Part shown: piece by piece, positions 1-12,528 of the stretch
Layout: every line of letters begins with the position of its first letter
How positions within the stretch are numbered: the stretch's first letter is position 1
Source: Neocallimastix lanati (nom. inval.)
Lineage: Eukaryota > Neocallimastigomycota > Neocallimastigomycetes > Neocallimastigales > Neocallimastigaceae
DNA length: 64,000 nt
Direction of reading: 5' to 3'
NCBI GenBank assembly: GCA_016946835.1
Contig: JACVTC010000127.1
Coordinates: 467,940 to 531,939 of the forward strand
Translations under genes and position numbers: made by a program
The notes under the pieces: generated by a model
Told to the model about the DNA's origin: nothing
The model's database searches: none
The model's input: the letters and a program-made list of their open reading frames with translations, nothing else

Positions 1-953
1 TGGTAGTTGTTGTTACGCTAGTACTTGGTCTAGATTCTGAAATATCTTTTATAGAGCCAATACTTAAAGTTTTTTCAGTATCATTATAAACGACAGGTTC
101 CTTACCCTTTTTTTTAACTACTTTAGTTTGAAGAATATGTGAAGTTAAAACTTGAATAAGGTGTGCAAATATAATACCTATAATAACTAATGCACCACAA
201 AAATGAGGATGTTCTTCCTTAAAGAAATGAGGTGAATTATTCGAAATTAAAAGTTGATCTCCTGGAATTAACATATGAATAAATGCAACGCCAACGATAA
301 TTCCAACCCCAAAAATTTTTATCGAACCGAATAATATACTATCTACTTTTATATATTTTCTAGTTTTTTAATTAATATATAACGAAAGATAACGAATAAC
401 AAAAAAATAAAAATAAAATTATATAATATATATATAACAAGGAAGAAAAAAATTAGATATTATTATTAAAATTTTAAATATATATATATATTTTCCTTTA
501 AGCATAATAATAATAATAATTATAATATAATTATTATAATATAAAATTTTATATTTTATAATAAAACAAAATAATTACTTTTTCTTCAAAATAATTGGAA
601 GAATTGTACCGGTAAATGAAAATAAAAAAATAATGGCTACTCCTAAAATAATAATAGTTACATTTTTACCAACATGATGCTTCTCTGTAATAGTAACTAA
701 TAAGGATAATTTGAAAGGAATTTAAATAATATAATAAATATAAATATTAAATATTAAATTTTCAACTTATTTAATAATATTTTATTATTGTTACTTTTTT
801 TTTTTTTTTTTTTTTTTTATTTTTAAGAATATTTATTAACTATTAATTAATAATTAATACTACTAATAATAATAATAATAATAATAAATTACCTGCTGCT
901 TGAGCTCTCCAGAATAAAATGAAAACGGTTAAAATAAAATATGAAAAATTCAT
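1..953 (-). CDS. ZIP-family metal transporter, 5' part (three exons seen, runs off the left edge)
   Basis: A spliced gene read from the translations. Exon 1 is 893-953 and starts at the ATG at 953-951; it encodes a hydrophobic signal-like stretch (MNFSYFILTVFILFWRAQAA). Exon 2 is 579-696, with one membrane segment (VTIIILGVAIIFLFSFTGTI). Exon 3 is 1-338 and continues past the window; it contains the ZIP-type segment FGVGIIVGVAFIHML followed by a second membrane segment and a charged loop. Introns begin GTAAT and end AG, and the two intron phases (1, then 2) equal those of the complete ZIP gene at 38476-39913. ZIP proteins import Zn2+ or Fe2+ into the cytosol across the plasma or an organelle membrane. 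The metal-binding TM4-TM5 part lies outside the window, so substrate cannot be judged. Family call is firm; exact splice sites are inferred. Confidence 0.82.
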
Positions 954-1077
954 TTTTTAAATAATGGTGCAAAATATATATATATTTTTAAAATAAATCT
1001 GAAGTTGATTATATATGAGGTATAATAATTTTATAATTTTCAAAGTAAAATAAAAAAAAAACTTTCCTTGGAAACTA

Positions 1078-1119
<42 letters not shown>

Positions 1120-2572
1120 AATTCAATTTATATATTATTTAATGGTATAACTTTCAGCTTCTTTTTAATAAATATAGATATAATATATATATTAAAATAT
1201 AATAAAATATAATATGAAGAATATTTTATTTTTGATAAAATATATAATGCTATTTGTTCTAAGATGGATATTTTACATAAATATGTATTAATGTAATTTT
1301 TTATTCTATTATGATAAATTAATATTAAAAATATTTTATAATTGATTTTAAATAAAATATTGGTTTATTATTTCAAAAATGATTTTAAATTAATAATAAT
1401 ATATATACATTTCTAAAAAACAAAAACAAAAACAAAAAACAAAAAAAAAAAAAGAGTTAAATATGATAGTATGATATTATTTATATTAATGTTTTCATTT
1501 AATTTATTTTTTTTTTTCTTTTCTTGCAATATATAGATAATTAATTATAAATATATAACATAAACTGCTTTAATTTATTTTGTTTAAGACAATTATTAAA
1601 TAAAAAATACACTTTTTTTCTTTTAAATTCAGCAATTTAAAAATCAAAAATTAGAAAAGAATAAAAAAAAAAAAGATATAAAATTTGCTTTTATATAATA
1701 TATTAAATATGTTATTATTATTTAATTAATTTTTATGACATATATGTTTTTATTGATGATGAAATAAAAAAGTAATAAATTTTGTTAAATTATTATTAAA
1801 CCATTAATATATTATATTTATAGATATATATAGAAATGGTTTATTAAAAGATTAAATATAAATTATTTAACTGATATTGGATAATACATAATCAATTGAA
1901 AATTAAGCCTTTACACACTTTTCTATTGTACAACATATATTATTTTCATTATCTAATATATTACAATATATAAAATTTTTTATTAATAAATAAAATTACT
2001 ACTATTTAATTAAAAAATTTTAAAAATTTCTTATTGTCAAATTATATTTTATTCCTATTATAATTATTATTTATTATTTAATTCTTATTATTTTATTATT
2101 ATTAATTATTTTATTAATTATTATTATTAATTATTATTATTATTTTATATATTTAAATATTAAAAAAAAATATATATATATATATATTCATATAATAATT
2201 GTTATATTAGAAAATTGAAACATACCAGAAATAAAATTGAAATAAAATGAATAAATGTAAGAATAAAAGTTAAACATGTATATATTATAAAAAAATATAT
2301 ATATATATATTTATATAAATGAAACTTTTTTTTTTTTTAATGCTTTATAAATTTGAAATATCTATAATCAACAAATTAAAGTTTTATATATTTACTTATT
2401 TTATTTTATGTATTCATATATATTATATTTAATTAATACTAAATCTTATATTCAAATTTATATATTGTTTTATTTAATTTATATATATTATTAATATATT
2501 ATATTTTGATCGTTCTTGATTTATTTCATTTATTTTTTTATTATTTTTATAAAATAATATTGGATAATAAAT
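954..2572. other. AT-rich intergenic spacer
   Basis: Upstream region of the left ZIP gene. It is made of A/T runs and short AT dinucleotide tracts (for example near 1078-1100 and 2170-2190). No convincing open frame, RNA gene or repeat family was seen. A promoter for the ZIP gene presumably lies just right of 953, but no single TATA element stands out in such composition. Confidence 0.6.
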
Positions 2573-2702
2573 AATTAAATAATAAATAATAAATAATTAA
2601 ATAATTAAATAATTAAATAATTAAATAAATAAATAATAAATAAATAAAAAATAAATAATTAAATAATTAAATAATAAATAAATAATTAAATAATAAATAT
2701 TG
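2573..2702. repeat. AT-only tandem repeat (AATAAATAATTA-like units)
   Basis: Imperfect tandem array of ATAAATAATTAAATA-like units directly visible in the sequence. It has no coding potential. Confidence 0.8.
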
Positions 2703-3514
2703 ATGACTATGATAAATAATAAAAGATAGAAGAAATAATAATTATAATCTTTATAATTTAAAAGGAATATTAAGAATCATAAATTAATAGGCAGAGAAGG
2801 ATACTTTTTTTTTAATTATAATATATAATAAAAGATATACTTTTTTATAAAATCATTAGTCATTTAATCAAAATAAATATTTATATTTTATAATCAAAAT
2901 AAATATATAATATATTTTTTAATTAATTAAACAGAAAAGTATGCAATGACTAGTCAAATAATATCACTTTTTTTTTTTTTTTTTTTAATAGAGAAAAGTT
3001 ATTCCACAAACAATTTTTACTGTTTATTTTTTTTTTTCTGTTTTATTATGAAAAATATATTTACATAGACATATACATAAATTTATACACATTCACATGT
3101 ATTTTATATTAATAATTGTATGATAAATATCCTCAATTAATGGGATATGGGATAATATTTGGTAATATTTAAGTATAATGAATATTTTTTTTTTTTTATT
3201 CTTATCATTTAATAAATAAATTAGTTCAGGTAAAATGATATATCTCTCTATCTACCTAATTGTTGATATAAATATGATATTAAATATGATATTAAATATT
3301 TTTATCAATGAATATGTAAAAAATACAAATAAGTTTTTTTTTTTTTTTTTTTTTTTAAAAGCAACGAATTCTGAACTTTTTATTGTATTCCTTCTTTTTT
3401 TTTTTTTTTTTTTATTTAATTACTTTTTTGAATATGACATAATGCATACTTTCATCACCAACTACCACAAAAAAAAAAAAAAAAAACTTTATTCTTTTAA
3501 ACAAATTTTTATAT

Positions 3515-3650
3515 AATAATTTTATTTAATTTTATATATCAATTATTTAATTTTATATATCAATTATTTAATTTTATATAATAATTTTATTTAATTTTAT
3601 ATATCAATTATTTAATTTTATATAATAATTTTATTTAATTTTAATTATTT
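3515..3650. repeat. Minisatellite of about 30-bp AT units
   Basis: Several copies of a unit reading TTTAATTTTATATATCAATT with TATAATAATTTTA variants, arranged head to tail. The flanks (2703-3514 and 3651-4083) are homopolymer-rich spacer in which I see no gene. Confidence 0.75.
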
Positions 3651-4083
3651 AAAATAAGTTTTTTTTTTTGTAAAAAAATATTTTTTATAAATAATTTATA
3701 AATAATATTAATACTATTATATATTAAATTAAAAAAAAGTAATTTGAATAAAAGTAGAATGTGATATATACATATACTATTAAGTATATATTATTAATAT
3801 ATAAGGAGTTGAAATGCTTTTAAATTGACATTCTAATATTAAAAAAAAATAAAAATTTTATAAGTAATAATTCCAATTTTTTTTTTTTTTTTGTTATTTT
3901 TGATGGACTGAATATTAAATTACTATATATAGTAATATAGTATAAAAAAATATGAAAATATGTATAATTAAAAAAAAAACTAAAAAAAAATTTTTTTATC
4001 AAATTAATTTATTGATATTAAAATATTCATATTAAAATACTAAATATGGAATATTTATAAATATTTTATTATTCAAAAAATAA

Positions 4084-4612
4084 ATAATAAATAATAGAAT
4101 AATAAATAATTGAATAATAAATAATAAATAATAATGGAATAATAAATAATTGAATAATTGAATAATAAATAATAAATAATAAATAATAAATAATAAATAA
4201 TAAATAATAAATAATAAATAATAAATAATAAATAATAAATAATAAATAATAAATAATAAATAATAAATAATAAATAATAAATAATAAATAATAAATAATA
4301 AATAATAAATAATAAATAATAAATAATAAATAATAAATAATAAATAATAAATAATAAATAATAAATAATAAATAATAAATAATAAATAATAAATAATAAA
4401 TAATAAATAATAAATAATAAATAATAAATAATAAATAATAAATAATAAATAATTGAATAATAAATAATAATGGAATAATAAATAATAAATAATAAATAAT
4501 AAATAATAAATAATTGAATAATAAATGAATAATAAATAATAATGGAATAATAAATAATAAATAATAAATAATTGAATAGTAAATAATAAATAATTGAATA
4601 GTAAATAATAAA
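4084..4612. repeat. Heptanucleotide microsatellite (AATAAAT)n
   Basis: About half a kilobase of a 7-bp unit with occasional AATTG and AATGG interruptions. Because 7 is not a multiple of 3, the array stays open in a reverse frame and gives a spurious Leu/Ile/Tyr-rich reading frame (4032-4679) that should not be called a gene. Confidence 0.95.
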
Positions 4613-6350
4613 TAATAAAATTATATAAAAAATATATGTATACCCATACCCAAAGAAAAAAAATTTTACATAAAATCATTGGTTAAATTTAAATTATATC
4701 TATAATAAGAAAAATAAAAAATATATATATTTTAATATTATAACTATAGATTATTGATTAAAATTGCTATTAATTAAGAATTATTGAATAACGTGAATAT
4801 TATGATAATAAAATAAAAAAAAAAAAAAAAGAAAATAAGAAGATGTAGCAAAAAAAAAAAAGTAAACCCTTCATCAATAACCTTACAAAATATGGCATTG
4901 ATAAAATTTATAATGCATACAAAAAAAAAACAATTTAATTCTGTGCATATATTTAATATACATATGTATGCCCAAAATTAATAATACATTAAAACTTTTA
5001 AAATAAAATGGATTTTAAATAGAAAATAGGATATTTCATTAATATATTAAATATGCAAAACTTTCAATGTAAAAAAATATAATATTAATATTATTTTTTT
5101 GTTAATATTACCTAAAATATAAATAATCTAATACTAATATATACCATATTTTAAAAGAATACATGTAAAAATAATGAATGATAATTTATGAATATTATAC
5201 ATTTATATATATATATTTTTTATTTATTGGCTCTGTTATTAGTTAATAATTAATTATACATAAATATTTATTAATATTAAATTTTTTATATTATTTAAAA
5301 AAATAATAATAATATTTAATGTAATACTTTATTATTACTTTTATTACTACTATTATTATTATTATTATTGTTATTAATTTTATGAATTTTTCTACATAAT
5401 TAAATTGTCTTTCCAATTTTTATTCTGATGGTTAATACTCGGGTACTAACACAGAAAAGGTTTATTTGTTTATTTAAATATTACAAAGCAATAATTAATT
5501 GACTAATAAGTATAATTATTATTATTAATTTTTTTCTTTTATTAAAATAGTTTTCTTTTTTGTCTTTGGTTCAGCTTAATACATTAAAATTATCAAGTAT
5601 ATAATGAATAAAAATGAACTATAGAACCAAAAGAAAAAAAAAATTTTTTTTTTTATTAATATTAAAATTATCTTTTTAAAAAAAAAAATTTTTTTTATAA
5701 TACTAAAATTATCTTATTAAAGTGAACTATGAAAAGTTTTGGCAGTTTATGAAGAGTATTACCCAATTTTATTTATGATTTAATAAAAATTAAAAGAAAA
5801 ATAGTGTTTACTAAATATTTTTGATTATCTATTTAAATTTATTAGTATTGATTTCAATATTTCAATAATGAGGTTATATTATTTTAGAGGAAGTATTGCA
5901 TTATGATGGACACTAATGCTAAAAAGAGATGCTATATTCTAAATGAATTGAATTCCTAATATATAATTTGACCAATTATTAGTTTTATATATTTTATTTT
6001 TTTTTTTTTTAAAGGTTATATATTATTAATTTATATATTATCAATCTATTTTTTAAAGTTAGTACTTAAAAAATTATGCTCCGTTTCATAGGTGTTAATT
6101 TTATTGGGCTGTCATAATAAAAATGTTTTTTAATTTTTTTATTATATTATTATCTAATTTCATAAAATTATGAATAATGAATCACAGGCGTACTTGTATA
6201 ATAAATATTTTCTCAGTAAAATATCTGTATTTCTCCAGGATGCTTATTATTGTGTTTGCGTATTATTAATCAATGTGCTTTTTTTTTTTGTCTATGAATA
6301 ATGTGAAAGTGCTGGTATATTTTTAACTAAATGATAAATAATACAAAGAG
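4613..6350. other. AT-rich spacer with no recognised gene
   Basis: Mostly low-complexity DNA. Complexity rises from about 5400 onward (for example 5890-5960 and 6180-6280), but I could not build a supported gene. These may be eroded element or gene remnants. Confidence 0.4.
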
Positions 6351-6359
6351 ACTCTTTCC

Positions 6360-7026
6360 CTTTTTTAAAGCATAGAATCATCACCTTTGAACTAATAAAC
6401 TATCAATAGGAGGTATAAATAGTTCCTTAGATATATTAAAATATTGAGTATTTGAGGAGGGATTTGTATAAAGAAGTATTTTTAAAGATAGGAATAATAG
6501 GTTAATAAAATTAGTAAATGAGGTGAAAAAAAAAAAAAAAAAAATAAAATAAAATAAAATCTCTGCTATAGTCTTTTCTATGGAGATTTTTTTTAATATT
6601 GTATATGTTTCATTCGTATTTGTAACCTAATGAAAAAAAAAAATTAAAAAAAAATGTTAGTGAATAGTTTTAATTGTAAAAATAATGTATAAAATAAATT
6701 TTTTATTTTTTATGGTTCTCTATTGATATTTAAAAGTACTTCGTCATCCAATTGGTGAAGAACTGAAAAAAATTTTTTTTTTTTAAAAAATTAATTAATA
6801 AATAATATCAATTACAAACTAACAATTACAGTATGGAATTGTACCAAAAAATATTCATTAATCGATGTTTGAATTTTCTTTTTATCATCACCCTTGGTAC
6901 CATGAGAATTAGGATGGTCTTCCGATAAAAAACTCTATATAGAAATTTTTTGCTTTTTTTATAATCGCAATTATTGAAAACTTTTAACTTTATTTATTTT
7001 ATCCATTTATTAAATATATACACATA

Positions 7027-7060
<34 letters not shown>

Positions 7061-7330
7061 CTCCAAATTAATAATAGAAAAGAAAAAAAAAAGTATTATT
7101 TGTCCAAATGGAACAAAATATTATTTAAATATAAATAGTAATATTAAATAAAAGTAATATTCTAAATAAACTGTATAAATAAATTCAGAAAAAAATTCAT
7201 ACGCTTACCTCCAAGATTATAAGATTTCTGTTTAAAGGGAATTCTAGTTCTGACTTAGGGTTTGAAATGACTATCTGAAAGAAATTATAATCTTCTCCTT
7301 CAGAAGTATTGGGCCCTGCTAGCCTTTCTT
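6360..7330 (-). other. Exon-like blocks of an unrecognised minus-strand gene or remnant
   Basis: Short minus-strand stretches read like protein and sit next to possible splice signals. 6937-6838 reads SFLSEDHPNSHGTKGDDKKK and on. A block near 6770-6715 follows a polypyrimidine-CAG. A block near 6640-6565 reads VTNTNETYTILKKISIEKTI after TTTCATTAG. An open stretch of nearly 60 codons at about 6545-6365 ends IPPIDSLLVQR then stop. A possible GTAAGC donor is present near 7210. I do not recognise a family and cannot fix the exon order, so this is a suggestion only. It overlaps the end of the neighbouring LINE remnant, which is an alternative source for the rightmost block. Confidence 0.2.
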
Positions 7331-9097
7331 AACTGCTTTTTTCAGTGTTGACGCTCCTAGTTAGTTTACCAAGAATGGCGTTTTAAAATAATCATCAGAA
7401 ATGATTTCAAAAATGATTTGGTTATTAAATAAAACATCCCATTCCTTTTTAAAATCTAAGTCAATAATGTCTGCGTCTCTTCCATTAAGAAGGAAGTTAT
7501 ATAATTGATACCGCATCACCTATATATTTACAAACTTATTATTCAAAAAATTACTAATATTAACACTATTATCACCATTTGACCTATTCACTACATTATT
7601 ATTACCGATACTATTATTTTCATTATCACTAATATTAATATTTCTAATTTTCACTATCAATACTATTATTAATATTCCTAATTTTCACTATCAATACTAT
7701 TACTGTTATTAACAGTATTTTTTCTATTATTACTATTATTATTATTATACTCTTCGTTACTACTATCAGAATCAGTACTTGATTTTATATTATTCATATC
7801 TGTGACAGGATTGTATACATTACTATTTCATGTTGGACAATATCATATTTATTACATTTATTAAAAATGTCATTAGTGAACAAGTTAAAATAAAATTGGT
7901 GAGAGGGGACAACCTTGACCAACACCTTTCTTAATACGAAATGATTCTGATAAATTGTCCATCAACCCTTACACAAGCCTTAGAAGATAATTATAAGTTT
8001 TCAATAAAATTATAGCATATACCTCTGATACCAAAGTGATGAATCTTCATTAATACATTATATATGGGAACTGTGTCATATGTTTTTTTTTTTTTTATTT
8101 TTTAAGATCTAAAAAAGCAAGGTAAATATTTTTTATTTTCAAATTTTCATCTCTGACATATAATTCTTAATGAAGTGTAAAGATTTATACATTCTTCTTT
8201 TCGGTTGTGAAATCCAAATTGTTCTAGTCTAAAAAAAAAAAAAAATCCTTTATCAATTCCATATTTAGAGATTTTTCGCCATCAAGAATCAAAGCTTTGA
8301 AGAATTCCATTGAAATCCCATCAAAACCACATGTTTTAAAGTTACGAGTAGACGTGATTGCCTTACTAATGGCTTCATCTCTTATATTTTAGTTAATTTC
8401 CCAATTCTTATTGTCTTGAATTTCCTAAATTCTTAAGTCTCTCAGAATCTTTTCAGAAATCTTTAGAAAGACAATAACCTGAAGAATCTGATGATAGAAA
8501 TTTACAATGAGAATGGAAAGTTTTTAATTTTTCATCTGTAAAAGATACTAATTTGTTGTTATTATTCTTAATAGGATGAGAGACCGTGAAAGATTGATTA
8601 CTATTTTTTTTTTTTTTTTTTTTGCATTCTTTTTTACCCAATTTCCATGTTTTCCTACTATCATTTTTAAGAACTAATGAACATCCAATTTTAATCCAAT
8701 ATAAATATATTTTTTTTTCTAAATTCATTTAATGTTTTTTTTTTTTAAATTGATTTACATAGTCTATTATAGGAGTCATACAATTTTTAACAAATTCATT
8801 TGAATCATATACAGATTTTATAACACTTAATCTGTTTATATACTTCATAAAAATTTTTTTTTACCAAACGTCAATTTTTCTAATTTTTTTTTTTTTTTGG
8901 AGGAATGTAATCTATCGATCCTTAGTAATGGAATTAGTAGTGTCATTAATAAACTTTCTTTTTTCAACTATATGTAATCAATCTGGTAACCCAAATTACC
9001 TTATTAAAGAATATCAAATTTATTGTGATCACAAATTTTATTCTTTTAAGTTTAAAATATTTGTACCTATCCCACCTAATAAATTTTTTTATGATAA

Positions 9098-9110
<13 letters not shown>
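7200..9110 (-). mobile_element. LINE (non-LTR retrotransposon) remnant, copy 1
   Basis: Minus-strand reverse-transcriptase remnant. Pieces seen in order from the 5' side (high coordinates): a linker upstream of the RT (8728-8453, with SDSSGYCLSKDF), an RT block containing FLDLKKTYDTVP and, at about 7934-7893, the palm motif GVGQGCPLSPILF, then a C-terminal region near 7330-7260 matching the other copy. The frame is broken by many stops and shifts. The segment with the FADD catalytic motif and the thumb (YLGIPFD) region are absent, the sequence jumping at about 7800 into an Asn/Ser-type low-complexity stretch, so there is a sizeable internal deletion. No intact ORF, clear 3' tail or flanking duplication was found. 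Family call rests on motifs; boundaries are approximate. Confidence 0.75.
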
Positions 9111-9147
<37 letters not shown>

Positions 9148-9555
9148 ATTCACCTGCGGTGATTTTCTTGAAATTAAACTACAAACTGTTTTTGATTAGA
9201 TATAGAAAGATAGAAATATAAGTCAACAAAAAAAAAACAAAAAAACGAAAAAACAAAAAAAAAAAAAAAAAAAAAAAAGTAAGCACTTTTATATTTTATA
9301 TTTTATCCAGCATACTTAAATAATTCATAAAATAGATGAATCATTATTCGAAAGAAATAAACCAATTACTTACTAAGGTTAATGGTTAATTTACCTTTAA
9401 AAAGATTAAAAAAAAAAAAATTGAATATAAAAATAAAACTTTTAATAACATAAAAAATTGAAATGTATAATCATTTTTTTTTTTTTTTTTTTTTTTTTCA
9501 GCAGCAAACTTGTTTCATCTTTATTAATTAAATATATGATAAAATACATGTAATA

Positions 9556-9599
<44 letters not shown>

Positions 9600-9714
9600 A
9601 CAAAATAAAATAAAATAATGGTATAATATATTCTAGTTTCATTTAATTAATATCTGTAAGACTTCACAAGGGCATTATTATACTGAAGTATAATAATTAA
9701 TTTTGACTTCGCAA
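9111..9714. other. Spacer with long A and T homopolymers
   Basis: Separates the two LINE remnants and contains A runs at about 9100-9145, 9253-9278 and 9558-9598 and a T run near 9474-9498. No gene or RNA is seen. Such runs may be A-tails of lost retroposed copies or simple-sequence expansions. Confidence 0.6.
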
Positions 9715-11511
9715 TGTTAATCATAATTTTAAGATACAAAATTATGATCTTCATTGGTTGCGCTAGCCCTGCTGGCCTGTCTTACTGTTTCTTCAGCATT
9801 GACGCTCTTGGTAGTAGTGGTACGATTCGATTTGAACCTATTGAATAAAGACCATTGCTGGCCAATAGCAATAGGTATAATCGATTGAAGAAGAGCCGCA
9901 GTAACCACCAAGAATGGAGTATCAGAATTAAGCACCTGATTTCATCTGGTACTTAAAAAGATCCTTCCATTCCCTTGTACTGTTATTATTACTATTGCCT
10001 CCAAGAAGGAAATTCAACACTTTTTCACACACACTAGAATCAATATACACATTATTTTCAATACTATTACTAACATTTACTAATAATATTATTACTAATA
10101 TTACTATAACTATTATTACTATTACTATTATTACTATAACTATTATTACTGTTGCTATTATCATTATCTACTATTAACAATATTATTTATTAGGTTGCCA
10201 CGGTTAAAAGCATTATATAAAAATAAAATTTTATCATTAACTTTATTATGAATATGATTGAAAAATGGATAATCAATTAACCAATGCCTTATCCATTGGT
10301 TATTACTTTTACAACAGGGACAAAAATTAGGACACATTTGATCTATTATTTTTTCAGCTTTAGCAATTCTAGCATCTAATCTATATCCGCTTCGTGCTCT
10401 CAATAGCCAATAGAAACCATATGAAAGATTAGGATATTCATAATAAAGTTTTTATAAAATTTGATGTTTCTTCGAATCTGGTTTTGTCATAAAATTCAGT
10501 TTAATAGAATTGATTTTCATATCTCTTTTCCAATAAAAATCCTTGATTTTATTATCATTATTACCTCTTTTTCTCAAGTTTACGTTTAAGAGTTCTACTT
10601 TCATTCGTTCATGTATATTTTTCTAGATTTTGGAATATTATTAACTGAATAGGAAATAATACAATTTGAATCTTTTCATATATCAAAACATTTGACTTGA
10701 GAAAAAAACATATTTAGCCGACAATGAAGGAATATTTAAATCTTTTTGAAATAGAGTATACATTAATAAATGATTTTGACTTTTCTGTAAACCTGCAATC
10801 CATCTTAATCCTTTATTAATTAATTTCTGAGTATTACTTGTTCTCGCTTTATTTGAACCAAGTAAAGGTGCAAAGTAAAAGACTTTACTAAGTACATAGG
10901 AGTTAATTATAATCTTCTTAAATGGAATAGGAATTTTGGAATTTGAAAGAAATTTACTAGCAGAAAAGAGAGCTTTAGTAACTTTAGAGTTAAGTAATTC
11001 ATTAATAGGGTTCAACGATAAGCTTTTATCAAATGGTATGCCTAAATAGGTATAACATTTATAGCTATTGGGATTGGTTGACCAGCAAGATAAAAAAGTA
11101 GGATTCTCTTTTATTTTTATAAAAGAGGTGTGTCTGGTCGAATCATCATCGTTGCACACTTGTTAATTCCAAAATTTATCATATTAAATTTAGCCCATTC
11201 ATTTACCTTCTTAAGCATTTTTTTTTAACTTAGTTCTTGATGATGCGCATAGAACAACATCATCTGCAAAAGAGTCCACCGCAACCTCTAGATTCGCCTA
11301 AAGGAATTTCCAAGTTCTGAAAAATCATTAAAAATGTTATTAATATAGAGATTGAGAAGAATTGGTGATAGTGGACAACCTTGTCTAACTCCTTTCTTAA
11401 TATTAAAAAGATTCCGAATATTGATCATCAATTTTAACACTGGTTTTGGAAGTCAAATATAGATTTTTTATAAATTGATAACATTTACCTCTAATACCTA
11501 AAGCATCTAAC

Positions 11512-11515
<4 letters not shown>
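9715..11515 (-). mobile_element. LINE (non-LTR retrotransposon) remnant, copy 2
   Basis: Same family as the copy at 7200-9110, also minus strand and 5'-truncated at an (ATT)n tract. From high to low coordinates: RT palm (LDALGIRGKCYQFIKNLYLT, then RQGCPLSPILLNL near 11400-11355), the catalytic motif FADDVVL at about 11272-11249, an RT thumb/connection block in an open frame (11159-10683, with YLGIPFD and PFKKIIINSYVLSKVFYFAP), and a C-terminal Cys/His motif (CPNFCPCC...RHW, about 10325-10260). A C-terminal tail near 9935-9729 is shared with copy 1. Frame interruptions separate these pieces, so it is inactive. A low-complexity ATT/ATAACT stretch lies at 10040-10170. Confidence 0.85.

Positions 11516-11547
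<32 letters not shown>
11511..11547. repeat. (ATT)n microsatellite at the LINE break point
   Basis: Simple trinucleotide run bordering the 5' truncation of LINE copy 2. The following 11548-12164 is AT-rich spacer with no gene seen. Confidence 0.8.
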
Positions 11548-11548
<1 letters not shown>

Positions 11549-12188
11549 GTAAAGATTTAATAAATCTTTAATACATTAAATAGCTTAATTTTTCGTACAA
11601 TTAATTTATTTAATGTATATGAATTATTTTTTTAATATAAAATTTATTGAAATAAAATTTAATTATTTTTTTAATTGAAAATATTTTTTAATTAGTTTAG
11701 TTAATTTAGTTTAGTTTTAAATAGTTAAATATTAATTTAGGAATAATCTTAAATAGTTAATATTTATAAAAATAGTTTTTCAATATTAAATATATAATTA
11801 AAATTATTATAAGTATTAAAATAATAAATAAAATAAAGAGTTTAAAAAATTAATTTTAGTTTTAGTAAATTAATAAATAATAAAAAATTATTAATTAAAA
11901 AATCTTTTGTTTATAAATAAATAGTTTTATATATATTATTAAATAACATCATATATTAATATTGTAATAAGAAAAAATATAAATTCATGTAATTTTTCTT
12001 AATTTAATCGATGTATTAGTTATTAACTATTTTACAGTTAATAACATAAAAGAAGTTTATAATTAATAAAAGAATTTATTAATAAAAGAAATTACTTTAA
12101 TTTCATTTGTTTAAATTGTAGTGTTTTTTTATTGTTATAATCTGTTTTTTATTGACGGATTCATTACAATTATTATTATTATTATTAT

Positions 12189-12508
12189 TGTTAGCTTTAT
12201 TAAATTTAGATCTATAATAATATTCCTTATGGAATATGGTATACAAGGGAAATAAGTGTATGATCTATCTTTCGGCTTTAAATAAGTAATAAAGTCACAT
12301 GTTACAACATGCGTTTTCCATAACATAAAATAAATTAAAAATTAATTAAATAAATATTAAAAGATAATTAACATAGATTTATACAAGACGATAGATCATA
12401 ATACATTTAAGTAATCATTAAATATAAATAAATAAATACACATAAATATAAATAAATACTATAAATAAATAAATTAAATATATAGTTAAATTATGAGTGC
12501 AGTCAACA
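12189..12508 (-). repeat. Element A 3' LTR
   Basis: 320-bp direct repeat, copy of 18247-18566. On the element strand it begins TGTTGACTGCACTC and ends AAAGCTAACA. Confidence 0.95.
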
Positions 12509-12517
12509 CTCCCCCTC
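12509..12517 (-). other. Element A polypurine tract
   Basis: GAGGGGGAG on the element strand, immediately before the 3' LTR. The same nonamer occupies the same place in element B (18873-18881). Confidence 0.8.
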
Positions 12518-12528
12518 AAATAATATTT

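Noticed and set aside
3235-3516. Phe/Lys-rich 93-codon frame
   Set aside because: Produced by T and A homopolymers; no domain, and similar frames occur at 8928-9221 and 9442-9642 for the same reason.
4032-4679. 215-codon Leu/Ile/Tyr-rich reverse frame
   Set aside because: It is the (AATAAAT)n heptamer read through; a 7-bp repeat free of stops gives a long open frame by itself.
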